64,000 nucleotides of DNA from Ryuthela nishihirai (taxonomy: Eukaryota; Arthropoda; Arachnida; Araneae; Heptathelidae). The stretch is taken from NCBI GenBank assembly GCA_038380435.1, contig JAWZYU010000024.1, positions 53,282,613 to 53,346,612 of the forward strand, given 5' to 3'. The notes under the pieces are model-generated. The model saw only the letters and a program-made list of their open reading frames with translations. It was not told the DNA's origin and ran no database searches. Position numbers and translations under genes: made by a program. Shown in pieces: positions 1-13,500 of the stretch. The first letter of the stretch is position 1, and each line of letters starts with the position of its first letter.

Positions 1-679
1 ATAACCAAAGAATGTAGAGGGAGAAGAAGTTAAGCTTCCATAGAGATTAATGTAAAATCGAGTATCGTGCATTTGGCGTAGAGGTGAAACGAACATTACA
101 GGGGATGAACGCTTTTGTAATTACATATTACTGTCAACTTCCATTCTCTTCGCTTTTCCTATGTAATAATTTCCCATTGATATCCTTGCAGAGTATTAAT
201 ATCAATTCTGTTTCCTGTTTCTATGCAACCAACAAAACTCTTAATTGTAATAATTTATTCTATAAATTAACTTCAGGCTAATTTCAAATCTTCTCTATCC
301 GTTCAATTTATAATTGTTCATTCAACGAAAAATAATTCCAATGGAGAAAATAAACCTTTATTAAACTCATATTATTTTTTTTCAAATACAAAGTGCAGTT
401 ACCTTTTTCCTTTTTTAAAATATAAATTTTTTGATGCATAAATCCTTTGCCCCTTATTGTTTGCTTCCCAGCTTAAACAAATGCACGATACGAATCGAAA
501 CACCACTTGAGGTCGCCACTTACGCTTTGTCAAAGCTGAACTTCTTTTCCTTATACGTTCTTTGGTATAACTATGAATTATTAAATTAGTGAAACTGCTC
601 ATAAAGAATGCATAAAATAAAGAAACATATAATTAAGGCAAGTGGATGAAATGCCATTTATGATTCTCCAAATAGGGAA
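1..679. other. Intron upstream of the first visible exon
   Basis: AT-rich intron without recognisable elements before the first SINE1. Short ORFs here have no family resemblance. Confidence 0.3.
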
Positions 680-1065
680 GGGGCGGGGGTGGCTCAGTCG
701 GTAGCGCGCCAGGCTCGTAATCTGTAGTTCCCAGGTTCGAGTCCCAGCTGGGTCAGCGTTGAGATTTATCTCCGCAAAATTCCCCGCCCTGCCCACGGTC
801 AGTAGGGGACACCGATGGGCTTGGAAAGGTCGCCGTCCGTCGGATGGGACGTTAAGCCGTGGTTCCGTGTGCGGGAGAGCCATACCCTGTGCACGTTAAA
901 GAACACGCTGGATGGCCTTGACGGGAGGCTACCATCTGTCTCCCAACAGCTGTTTCAGTGTGTCCCCTCCCCCAACCTTCTCTGAGCCTTCGGGGTCCAT
1001 GTGACCTGGCCATTTAGCCTATGGTGTGCAAAAAAGTGCCGCTCAGAGGAAAAACAACCCAACCT
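680..1065 (+). mobile_element. SINE1 (tRNA-derived SINE), full length
   Basis: SINE1 starts GGGGCGGGGGTGGCTCAG with a perfect pol III A box (TGGCTCAGTCG) and B box (GGTTCGAGTCC). The anticodon-loop-like part CTCGTAA resembles a Met/Thr-type tRNA. A body of about 300 bp follows, and the tail ends AAAACAACCCAACC. Here the tail is at 1049-1065. The flanks AATAGGGAAG and AATAGCAAG form an imperfect TSD. Confidence 0.85.
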
Positions 1066-1374
1066 AATAGCAAGTTCAGCTATCCACCACCAGCAATAAG
1101 AATTGCTGTTACTGGTTTTCGGCTATTATGTTGGGGAATTCTCCTGTGTAATGTAAAGATATCTTCACATAAGCATTTAATGGAAAGATATTCACGCTGC
1201 AGTTGAAGTAACCGAAGACATCAGGTGGACAGTTGCCACTTAAACGATCCGTAATATATCAACAAAAGTAAAGGGATTAAGTGTAAATATTGAACTTCGA
1301 AAAAGTCCCATATTGTCAAAACTGATTCTAATATTTCTTAAGTGTTCATAATTCTTTCCCGTGTTCTCCTGTAG

Positions 1375-1572
1375 TGCCCAAGTTTCAGTTCAAAGAGCCA
1401 ACTTACCTGGTGTTTGAAAATGACAGTAAAGTGAACGCCATTGTCTTCCGCTCAGGCGATCTGAAGCACTTCGCCACTGTCCGTTGCTACACGCGCCAGG
1501 ACACGGCCAAGGTCATGGACGACTTCGACGAGAGACCGGATACAGACGATTCTCTGATTGTGTTTGCCGCAG
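1375..1572 (+). CDS. FREM2: FREM2 exon 1 of window (Calx-beta, first half)
   Basis: The acceptor is a pyrimidine run ending gtag at 1374 and the donor is gtgagt at 1573. The first two bases complete a codon from an exon upstream of the window, and the exon ends in phase 1. It encodes the beta strands of a Calx-beta domain, starting [14 protein letters not shown] and including an RSGDL motif and acidic DERPDTDDS, the calcium-binding type of loop. Confidence 0.85.
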
Positions 1573-4500
1573 GTGAGTGCAATAAGGAATCGTACAGTCG
1601 CTCAAAAAAGTATCCGAACACTGTGGGTGATTACAGATTTCAGAAAAAATACCTGGCAACGATTTTTTTAGAAATCGGTGATCTGGCAACCTTCGTGTCA
1701 CGTGACACGAAGGTTGCCAGATCACTCATTTCTAAAAAAATCGTTGCCAGATATTTTTTCTGAATTCTGTAATCAACCATAGTGTTCGGATATTTTTTAA
1801 TATATATAATGCGTATGAATATATAATGCAATGAATATGGAGCGTGTGCAGTTACCGTTCACAGCAAACTGGAGCGGTTGCGGTTAATGTTCACAGCACA
1901 TTGGATCGTGTGGGCTCACTCACGGAAATATTGAGCGTGTGCAGTTACCGTTCACAGCAAACTGGAGCATGTGCAGTAACTGCACACGCTCCAGTTTGCT
2001 GTGAACGGTAACTGGAGCGTGTGCAGTTGTTGTACACGCTCCAGATATTTTTCCTGAATTCTGTAATCACGTGACACGAAGGTTGCCAGATCACTAATTT
2101 CTAAAAAAAATCGTTGGCAGATATTTTTTCTGAAATCTGTAATCACTTACAGTGTTCGGATACTTTTTTGAGCGACTGTACATGAAAATTCAAATCGGAA
2201 ACTTTTAATTAAACCGTAAAATAAATGTATAGTCTAATTTGCTTATTGCAATAAAATGTTTTACTCTTACACCTAAGTTCTTCAACGCTCGTAAGTAAAC
2301 TAAATTATAATATATATAACTGAGAAAAAAAATATGAAATTTAAGTTTGAAAATTTCCTTTAAATTCAGATTAACTTTTAGGTAACGCTGAATAGTATAC
2401 CAAAGATATACAAAGAATTTGTTTTTGAAATGCAAAATTTAACATTTCAAAGAATATTGCAATTTTTAACAATTTTTTAATAATCTTTGAATTGAAAGCT
2501 TTTGCCTTACAGCGCTTTATTTTATTTACTTTTGTGTCTTTTTTTTGACTACTACTTTTTTTCCACTAGTGACGAAGACTTTTATATCTACAAAACATTA
2601 CCTGTTGTTAATGACATGAATTTATCAAACTTGTTGATAATTTCACACATGCAAAATTATTTGGGGCGGGGGTGGCTCAGTCGGTAGCGCGCCAGGCTCG
2701 TAATCTGCAGTACCCAGGTTCGAGTCCCAGCTGGGTCAGCGTTGAGATTTATCTCCGCAAAATTCCCCGCATTGCCCACGGTCAATAGGGGACACCGTCA
2801 GTAAGGCAGCCGTCCGTCGGATGGGACGTTAAGCCGTGGCCCCGTCTGCGGGAGAGCCATACCCTGTGCACGTTAAAGAACACGCTGGATGGCTTTGACG
2901 GGAGGCTACTATCTGTCTCCCAACAGCTGTTCCAGTGGGTCCCCTCCCCCAACCTTCTCTGAGCCTACGGGGTCCATGTGACCTGGCCATTCAGCCCATG
3001 GTGTGCAAAAAAGTGCCACTCAGAAGTATAACAACCCAACCCACAACAACGCAAAATTATTTCTTGACCTGTTGACCTCTTAACCAGTCGAATCTTCAGT
3101 TTTCTCTAGGATTGATTATGCAATAATGCAAAGAATTTAATTTTAAAAACTAATGAATTCAGGATGCAGCAAACTTAGGCTTGTTTAGTAACAAAAGAAA
3201 GTCTCTCGATTATTTTTGCCCTCCAAACATGTAATCCACCAACGGAAAGTTCATAAATTACCGTGAAATTAATATGTAGTCGCTACAGCGTAACCAAAGT
3301 TTGGGGCAAAACACATTTATGCTCCATTGAAACTATCACAACTTATGGTAGCCGAAGCGACACCCACTGTTCGCCAAGACGTTCGGGGGCGTAATTCCTG
3401 TCTCATGACAGCCAGGTACCCGACTTTTTAACCAAACACGGTCAAGTATCTGGGAAATTACAGGGGACCCAAATATATCGAAAAAGATATCGTAAAAGTT
3501 TCCGAAGTATCTAAACAAAGGTTGGGTTGTTTTACCTCTGAGCGGCACTTTTTGGCACACAATGGGCTAAATGGTCAGGTCACAAAGACCCCGAGGCTCA
3601 GAGAAGGTTGGGGGAGGGGACCCACTGGAATAGCTGTTAGGAGACAGATGGTAGCCTCCCGTCAAGGCCATCCAGCGTGTTCTTTAACGTGCATAGGGTA
3701 TATCTCTCCCACACACGGGGCCACGGCTTAACGTTCCATCCGACGGACGGCGGCCTTTCCAAGCCCATCGGTGTCCCCTACTGACCGTGGGCAGGGCGGG
3801 GAGTTTTGCGGAGATAAATCTCAATGCTGACCCAACTGGGACTCGAACCTGGAACTACAGATTACGAGCCTGCGCGCTACGGACTGAGCCACCCCCGCCC
3901 CATCTAAACAAGAGCACGTGCTTACGCAGTAAAGGAAAGAGATCGATGTCCGTCCCTTCGGATGGAAATATTATTTATTACGATGATGATGGATAAGACA
4001 GATATTGCTGATTCTATGTAATTGCACAGCCATATCCAGTTACAAATATAACACATCATACGTTCTTTTGATTACATTTCAAAGAATAACCTATACAGTC
4101 GTGATTTGTAGCCTTTAGTTTGTTAACCCTTTCAGTCCCGAACTAAATGGATTCTACGAACAATGTTTATTAGAGCACGATATTCTTGTTATTTGTGTTC
4201 AAAATAAACATCTTTTCCAGAGAAAAAGAATAAAAATGATGTTTTGTATTTGAATTTTATTTTGCATAGGAAAAATTCCTTTTTTAATCTATAATAATAA
4301 AAGATGTCTATGTGATGTCTGCGTATACACCTAAAGACTAAAATTAGACTCTGTAATAATTTGGTTCTTGCTAGGGTTAGATATGGTAATGAAACTTGGA
4401 TCCTTTGTAAACAAGATAACAGGAAACTAGATGCTTTTGATCCCAGATGCTTACGCAATGTCTTGGGCATTAGGTGGTTCAACTTTGTAAGTAATGATGA

Positions 4501-7500
4501 GGTTAGGCAAAGGAGTCGGCAACCTCCTCTGAGCAGTATATTGTGCAGAGAAAGACTCCGCTGGTTTGGCCATGTTGCCCGTATGGATAATTATAGATTG
4601 GCGAATAGGGTTATGAACATTGACTAAAGGCTCAGAAAGAGGGGGAGACCTAAGATGCGGTGGACAGACAATGTCAAACAGGACCTTGTTAAAATTGGTT
4701 TACAGTGACGAGATGCTGCTCAGGAGAGATGTGTTTGGAGAACTAAATTGCGCAGTCTGGTTGAACCTCCATAGCCCACAGCTGCAAGAGGATTATGTAT
4801 GTATTTACGGGGAACACTGGGATTAGAGAACTTTTGCGTGATAATAATGTAATATTAGGTTTAAATATTGCATATTTTGGATAAAATTTTATAAAAACAG
4901 AAAAAGGATTTTATTTTATTTCCTTGTATATTGACTGCAATTTTAATTAAACCAAATAATCATGATCTGTTTCAACGTGCTTAATCTGCTAGTCTTACAA
5001 AAATAAGTTTCTTCCGGTTCCTTTAAGGTGAGATGGAGAAGGTGTGCACAGTGGACCTCATGGATGACACTATCTATGAAGAAGATGAAGATTTCCGTTT
5101 GGTATTGGGCACGCCGGGCAGTGAGACAGCCAATGGAGCTCTTCTTGGACATCGAAATGTTACCATAGTTACCATCAAAGACGATAATGATAGTAAGTAA
5201 GATCATTTGCTCTAAAAAACTTTCGATATGAATTGTGATCTTGTTAAAAGCTCTCATGTTAATACCGACTTTCTAGGGTCTAAATTTGAATGGAAGAGAA
5301 AGAGACCAGCTCTTCCTCAAAATACAATTTGTTTGAAGTAAATTCACATAATTCGTATTTTAATGTTGGTTTTCAAGACTCTGATATTTGCTTTCCAATG
5401 AAAAAAGCAGCAATGGTAATATTTTGAGAAAGGGTTAAGAAATGGGGATCATTTATCATAGACTGACCAAGTGTGGAAGAAATTTCTTATGTATCCAAAA
5501 GGAGTAAGAATCTTAAAATGTTTTCGATTGTGGCAAACTCAATGGAAATCTTCGATACTCTGTGAAGCCTAAATCGCAGACAATTAAAACCAACTGTTAA
5601 GCGAAATGAATAAATCAGATTACCAAGCAGAAGAAATCAGCAGCAGTTAAAGTTTGTGTCGATTTCAACAAATGCGTGAACAAACTGTGAACTGACATAC
5701 TTACACCTCTCTTTCTATAGTTGATCTGGAATGGTCTGGGCTTTTTTTTTTATGGTGCGAACTTAACCTCCTAAGTCAGGACTGTAGCTAATGATTGTTT
5801 CCCTTTTGATAATGCAACATCTCTTCTGCGCATCTACAGCGATCTTCCAAATGAGTGATAAAAGATTACCATTGGACAGTCATTTGAACTTCTTCAATTG
5901 CAAAGAGCCCCTACAATGACACAATAACCGAAAGGTCTATAGGTGGATGAATTGAGCCATTTTCTATCCAGTTCCTATATTCTATATTTAATTAAAGTGC
6001 AAGGTTACTTATACTTCTATTTGGACAGTAGTTTTTTAATGGCTTGGGAAATTTTTCATGATGGAAATTAAATTTCATTAGTCAGCACTGTAGTGAATAA
6101 TTACTTCACTTTATTACTAATGCAGATCTCTTAACGTCTCTTAACGTAATAACACCCCAATGTTTCCTCTTGCACCCTTACATATTGTTTGAGGACCATG
6201 AAAGGAAAATTTTCCCCGATCAGAAATTTCCTGTCCCATCATTCGATGCGAATCGGTGGCATCGACGGACAAACCCATGAAGCGAAGACTATATCACTCT
6301 TTTCCCTCGCAGTTCAACGAGCATAAAATAAAGCTAAATTGCCAGGTCACAAGGCCCCAAGGACGCACAGAATGTAGGAGAAGGAAAGCCACTGATTGGC
6401 GGTTAGGACACAGATGAAAACCTCCCATCAAGCTCATCTAACGTGTTCTTTAAAGTGCATAAAGTATGGCTCTCCTGTACACGTGTAGCCACGGCTTTCC
6501 ATCAGTGGATGACAACTTTTCCAAGCCCATCGGAGTTCTCACCGAGGATCTCAACAATGTCACAGTTGGGACTCGAACCTGGGAACTGCATATAAAAGTT
6601 AGGCGCGCTACCGACTGAGCAAACCCCTCCACCCCAGATTTTACATCATCAATGGATAGACAGATTTCGAGTTTAGTAACTTCTGAAATAATCTTATTGT
6701 AAAATCATTTGACTGAAGGTCAATTAATTTGGGTTGTTTTACCTCTGAGCGGCACTTTTTTGCACACCATGGGCTAAATGGCCAGGTCACATGGACCCCG
6801 AAGGCTCAGAGAAGGTTGAGGGAGGGGACCCACTGGAACAGCTGTTGGGAGACAGATGGTAGCCTCCCGTCAAGGCCATCCAGCGTGTTCTTTAACGTGC
6901 ACAGGGTATGGCTCTGCCACACACGGGGCCACGGCTTAACGTTCCATCCGACGGATGGCGGCCTTTCCAAGCCCTTCGGTGTCCCCTACTGACCGTGGGC
7001 AGGGCGGGGAATTTTGCGGAGATAAATCTGAACGCTGACCCAGCTGGGACTCGAACCTGAGAACTACAGATTACGAGCCTGGCGCGCTACCGACTGAGCC
7101 ACCCCCGCCCCGAAGGTCAATTAAAGATCGTAATGAAATCTATCAGAATTTTGATCATATTCATTCTGTATTTCGACAGTTGTGGAAGTTTAATGTTTAA
7201 TAGCAGCAATACCAGTTAAAATCATCTGAAAAAATAATTCTGATGGTTATAGCGAAAATACCCATTTTATTAAACTTTAGTAAGACCCATAACCGTAATT
7301 TTATCGTTTTGTGTAACGATAATAGTGGCGAAACAATACTCTGCCTCTCGTTCTGGTGTCGATGCATTCCTTCTGTGTATACGTTTCCGTGTCGAAGGGG
7401 CACAGAATAAAATTACCAAGATGTAGGTGTCTGATTTTCATTTGAACGACCTTATATATCCTTATTTACGTTTTGATGCTAATTGAGAGTTCTTTATTTT

Positions 7501-10500
7501 CAGAGTCTGTGATTCGATTTGAGCAGACAAGGTTCACCGTAAAGGAGCCGAGGAAATCATCGGAAGACACAGCAGTGGTCAGAATTCCTTGTGGTGAGGA
7601 CAGGAGATCTCTCCAAGGTATCTCTGGTGCGAGTGCACACTAAAGACGGGTCTGCGAAATCAGGAGTCGACTACATTCCCTTCTCTACAGGTAAAAAAGA
7701 TCGTATAATTACAGAGTAAAGAAGTGGGTATAACAGTAGCAGTTCTTATAATATTTTATGCACAATAAAAAATTATTCTATACAGAATGAATGCTTTGTT
7801 ATCCGGCTTTTTAATATCCAGAAAGCTGGGTTAATCGTTATCTATCATGGATGGAGATACCAAACTTTGGGTAACTGGGAAAAAAATTCTGATTACCGTC
7901 CTGCGCGCTTCTAATTTTTTTTTTTTTTTTTCAAAGCTCTAGCTGCAGCGGGGCGGGGGTGGCTCAGTCAGTAGCGTGCCAGGCTCGTAATCTGTAGTTC
8001 CCAGGTTCGAGTCCCAGCTGGGTCAGCGTTGAGATTTATCTCCGCAAAATTCCCCGCCCTGCACACGGTCAGTAGGGGACACCGATGGGCTTGGAAAGGC
8101 CGCCGTCCGTCGGATGGGACGTTAAGCCGTGGTCCCATGTGCGGGAGAGCCATACCCTGTGCACGTTAAAGAACACGCTGGATGGCCTTGACGGGAGGCT
8201 ACCATCTGTCTCCCAACAGCTGTTCCAGTGGGTCCCCTCCCCCAACCTTCTCTGAACCTTCGGGGTCCATGTGACCTGGCCATTTAGCCCATGGTGTGCA
8301 AATATGTGCCGCTCAGAGGTAAAACAACCCAACCCAACAGCTGTTCCAGTGGATCCACTCCCCCAACCTTCTCTGAGCCTTCGGGGTCCATGTGACCTGG
8401 CCATTTAGCCCATGGTGTGCAAAAAAATGCCGCTCAGAGGTAAAACAACCCAACCCAACCCTCTGGCAGCAGCTTTTTTTTTCGCTTTCGAAGTTTTCCT
8501 GAAAGAGTTCGGTTGTTTTATCTCTGATGTTCAGGTCACAAGGACTTAAAAGGCTCAGAGAAAGTTCAAGGAATGGCAGCCATTGGACAGCTGTTAAGAT
8601 AGATTCGCGTTAACGCCATACAGGATGTTATTTAACATGTACAGAGTATGGCTCTCCTGCACACGGCGCCACGTCTTAACGTCCCAGCTGACGAACGTTA
8701 GTCTTTCCAATCCCATCGCTGTCCCCTTTCTCACTAATGGCGCGGTGGGATTAGCGGATAGAAATCTCAACTCTGGCACGGTTGGGTTTCGAACCTGGAA
8801 CTACAGATTATGAGCCTGGCGCGCTACCTGCTGAACCAACCTGGCCCCTTTCCTGAGAGCAGTAAATTATCAGTAAATAGTGTGAAAAAGTGCAAAGACT
8901 AAACAGCATGCAAATGGTGCTAACTGTTTGCTTTGTTCCTCCCCTGGAGTCATTCACAAATTCATAACACACATCTAATAGTACACTTTTAATGCATTTT
9001 TTTTCTTTTCCAGACTCTGGTATAAATATTTCCTTAAGTAAGTTTATGATATCAAGAGGAATTATTTTTCTCTCCCTCAAATAGAGCTGGAGTTCGGTCC
9101 CAATGTGAGCCGCATCGTGGTTGAGATCGAAGTGATGTATGACGGCGAAAAGGAGCATCGGGAGGCTTTCACAGTGCACATGAGACCGGATCGCAGCATG
9201 GTGGCTGAAGTAAAGGTAAGAGCTCTTTCATGTATTCTGGGTTGGGTTGTTTTACCTCTGAGTGGCACTTTTTTGCACACCATGGGCTAAATGGCCAGGT
9301 CACATGGACCCCGAAGGCTCAGAGAAGGTTGGAGGAGGGGACCCACTGGAACAGCTGTTGGGAGACAGATGGTAGCCTCCCGTCAAGGCCATCCAGCGTG
9401 TTAATTAACATGCACAGGGTATGGCTCTCCCTCACACGGGGCCAAGGCTTAACGTCCCATCCGACGGACGGCGGCCTTTCCAAGCCCATCGGTGTCCCCT
9501 ACTGACCGTGGGCAGGGGCCAGGTCACATGGACCCCGAAGGCTCAGAGAAGGTTGGGGGAGGGAACCCACTGGAACAGCTGTTGGGAGACAGATGGTAGC
9601 CTCCCGTTAAGGCCATCCAGCGTGTTCTTTAACGTGCACAGGGTATGGCTCTCCCGCACACTGCTTAACGTCCCATCCGACGGACGGCGGCCTTTCCAAG
9701 CCCATCGGTGTCCCCCTACTGACCGTGCGCAGGGGCCAGGTCACATGGACCCCGAAGGCTCAGAGAAGGTTGGGGGAGGGGACCCACTGGTACAGCTGTT
9801 GGGAGACAGATGGTAGCCTCCCGTCAAGGCCATCCAGCGTGTTCTTTAACGTGCACAGGGTATGGCTCTCCCGTACACGGAGCCACGGCTTAACGTCCCC
9901 TCCGACGGACGGCGGTCTTTCCAAGCCCATCGGTGTCCCCTACTGACCGTGGGCAGGGCGGGGAGTTCTGCGGATTACGAGCCTGGCGCGCTACCGACTG
10001 AGCCACCCCCTCCCCCATGTATTCAGTCACTTAAATTTATCTGTTCAGTTGATTAATTAGAATTATCTGCGCAGATGCTTAGATCGGTCTATTCCATGTA
10101 AAGGCTGATAAGTTGCGTTTTCAAGGGAGCTAGATTTTTTTAATTTTTTGGAATTTCAGAGGGACTTCTGTTGCGGGCCTGATCAAATAAATACTCCCCA
10201 CCCCCAAGCAACTGCTTTCCACAGAGGTCTTACAACAGCCTGTCAATCTATACGCCATAGTAGGTCTGTGAGGATGGACGGCACAAACACGAAAATCGTA
10301 CACAGGCTAGATTAAGTGAACTGTTTTATCAATCCGATTAAATATATACTTAATTTTCATTTTAGTATCTATTTTTTACCGAAAAAAAATTAATGGTCAT
10401 GATTGTTGCAAACACTGAGACGTGTCTAACAGTGATAGATAGGATTTGCGACTGACAACTTGTGAAATAGATGCTACAGAGTTTCGTAATCTAATCTTCC

Positions 10501-13500
10501 CCATTAGTAGAAGGTGAGAAAGTTTCAGTTGAAAGAATCGAATTGGGCTTATCAAGACAGATTATGAGAAATTTTAAAAGATTTTTTCCATCTTTTTTGT
10601 ATAAACTGTTCGATTAAGAAATAAAAATAAATAAATACCCCCTCAAGCAGCTGCTTGCCACAGAGGCCTGACAGGAACCTGTCAGTTTATATGAGAAGAT
10701 TAAATTCGATTTGTAATGCAAAATATCAAGGGTGAGACAAGTGCTAGATTGAATTAGAAAAATCTTCCGATTTTTATCTAAAAATAATTCTTTCCAAATA
10801 GTACAATATATATATATACGTTTTTTTTATCATACCATCTAGTTGTCTTTTAAAAAATATTCTTGAAAAATAAACATAAATATATCTTTATTTCTCCTCC
10901 ATTCTATTAATTAAAATTCTACGAGGGAGGGGGGCATCATTTATCCCCCCCTCGCTTATTGGGCCCTGGTTGTAAATCACCGAACTATTCTTGATATGCT
11001 CGAAAAGATTTTCATAGCGGTCAAATAATGACCCCAGATGTTTTTAAATGTATTTCGTTTCATCCTGTTGAGAAGGAAATTAAAAATAAAAAAAAGGAGG
11101 GTTGAATCAGTTTTAAATCAGTGAGAACCGAAACCAAAACATTCTCTATGAAAAGGAAGTGCTGTGGGGTTCATAATTTCAGCGGCGCCAAAAAGAAAGA
11201 TTGAAAGGATTCTCTGTCCGCGTGGGGACTTCCGTGACAGCTGGATGGAGCCATGAATCCTCCACCTCTTCGCAGTTGAAGCCTGAAGTGAATGTTTATA
11301 GCTGTTAACATCCGATAGGAAGCAACACGAGACCCAAACAGACAGAAATAGTTCCCATGAGGTCCATGTTTCATGGCTGATTATTTGTTATCCTTCAAGA
11401 GGGATTAGCAGAAAAGAAGGGTGAACGAAGACAGTCTGTTGTTGATCTTTTCAAACCTTCGATAACATTTTATACTTTAACGCATAAAGTTCATATTGGA
11501 TGAGTTTTAGCATTGTTATTTAGTGACTTTTTTAGTTGTTCTTTTTTTTTAAATTATTTAAGAATATAAGAGTGAAGATATGGAGTTTTGCTATTTGTTT
11601 TTTTTGTTCCTTACTTTCGACGATAGAAATATTTGGATTTGTTTTTTGCCCGTAAGGCAATGCGGGAAAATGACATCAGCATTGGTTTGACTTAGAATCG
11701 GAGAAGTAAAATTCGAACCACTGAATACAAATAAATCCTCCCGGCAGAAGTAGCAAATGGAGGATTCTAAAAAGATCAAATATTTTATATCTAAGCATGA
11801 CAGGTTGAATTTAAATCAGTTGGATTTGAAGAAATTTAGGTAATAAAATTAGTAAGCACATGAACCGATTTCTTAAAATAGAACCACACAATCTTACTTG
11901 TTCCATTTTTTTAAATTACAAGTAAAACAACTCGAAGCGGGCGCCCCTAAACAATACTCTATCGTACAAACTTCTGGTTGGGTTGTTTTACCTCTGAGCG
12001 GCAATTTTTTTGCACACCATGGGCTAAATGGCCAGGTCACATGGACCCCGAAGGCTCAGAGAAGGTTGGGGGAAGGGACCCACTGGAATAGCTGTTGGGA
12101 GACAGATGGTAGCCTCCCGTCAAGACCATCCAGCGTGTTCTTTAACGTGCACAGGGTATGGTTCTCCCGAACATGGGGCCACGGCTTAACGTCCAATCCG
12201 ACGGACGGCGACCTTTCCAAGCCCATTAGTGTCCCCTACTGACCGTGGGCAGGGCGGGGAATTTTGCGGAAATAAATCTCAACGCTGACCCAGCTGGGAC
12301 TCGAACCTGGGAACTACAGATTATGAGCCTGGCGCGCTACCGACTGAGCCAACCCCGCCCCCAAACTTCTGGTGTTACGAAAGTATGGAGAAATATATGA
12401 TAGTTACAAAAAGTAGTTCTCTCCCGTTATAGGATTCAGAAACTAGCCTGATGTTCTCAAGTTCGAGTCCCCATTATGTCTGGATCGAGTTTCCACTACT
12501 AACCTCCTCTGAGTCACCAGTGAGGAAAGAGATGTTGATGGACTTGGAAAGACACAGCCTGTAGAAAGGCGTTAAGCGTTGGTTTCGTGTGCAGGAGAGT
12601 TTCTCTCTAAGGAACACTCTGCAAGACCTTCATAGAAGGCTTCCATCTGTCACATTAAGGTTTTCTAATAGATCCCCTTCACATACAATGGACTTAGAAA
12701 TGCCGCCGTCCGTTGGATGGGGACATTAAGCCGTGGCGTTGTGTGAGAGAGTCATACTTTGTGCACGTTAAAGAACATCCCGGATGGTCTTGACGGGAGG
12801 CTTCCGTCTTTTAACAGCTGTCCAGTGGATCCCCTTTCCCAACCTTCTGCAAGCCCTTGGGGCCTTTGTGACCATTTAGCCCATTGTGTGGGAAAAAAAG
12901 TGCCTCACCGTAGTAAAACAAACCCAATTCTAAGACATCACCTGATAGACGAATAGTCATTCCCCTTCCCAGCTCCGAGACCTGTAAGATCTAGCCATTT
13001 AACACATTCTCCTCGTAAAAATGCCGCGCAGAGGTAAAACAAAATAACTCAGTTGTGATTTAAAACAAAAAAATATATATATTTAAATACTGAACTGGAC
13101 ACAACGGACTCAAATGAATGCATGCATTTCCAACTGTGAGATCTGAACGAAAACGTGAGAATAGAACGATTTCACTGCTGTATCATCAACACTAGTGCGT
13201 CGAAATTCAGAGTATGGAAAAGTATAAAACTAAAGCTATGAAGGCACGCAACTGATCAATTCACCTGTACCACTGAATAGTTAGTCATCTGAAGAATGCG
13301 ACTTAAAGTTTAAAACAATTGAATGCGAAAATTTATAATCCATCTTCGACTTTTAAAAGAAAATCCCTCGAGGCCAAAATGCTAATCGTAGCAATGAGGA
13401 AGGAAGACCACTGCTGAAAAGTTCTCTTTTCTCGCCTCATCATTTTTCTTCTAAACAGAACAAAATAAGCGCAAGATAGATAGACTCGACTCGTCCGATT

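Noticed and set aside
680..1065. A tRNA gene with A and B boxes at each SINE1 and SINE2 head
   Set aside because: Each head continues into the same SINE body and tail and is flanked by a TSD; anticodon arms do not fold as functional tRNAs.
9230..9946. ORFs beginning [21 protein letters not shown] or [20 protein letters not shown] at many loci
   Set aside because: These are translations of SINE1 in various frames; the same text recurs at every copy.
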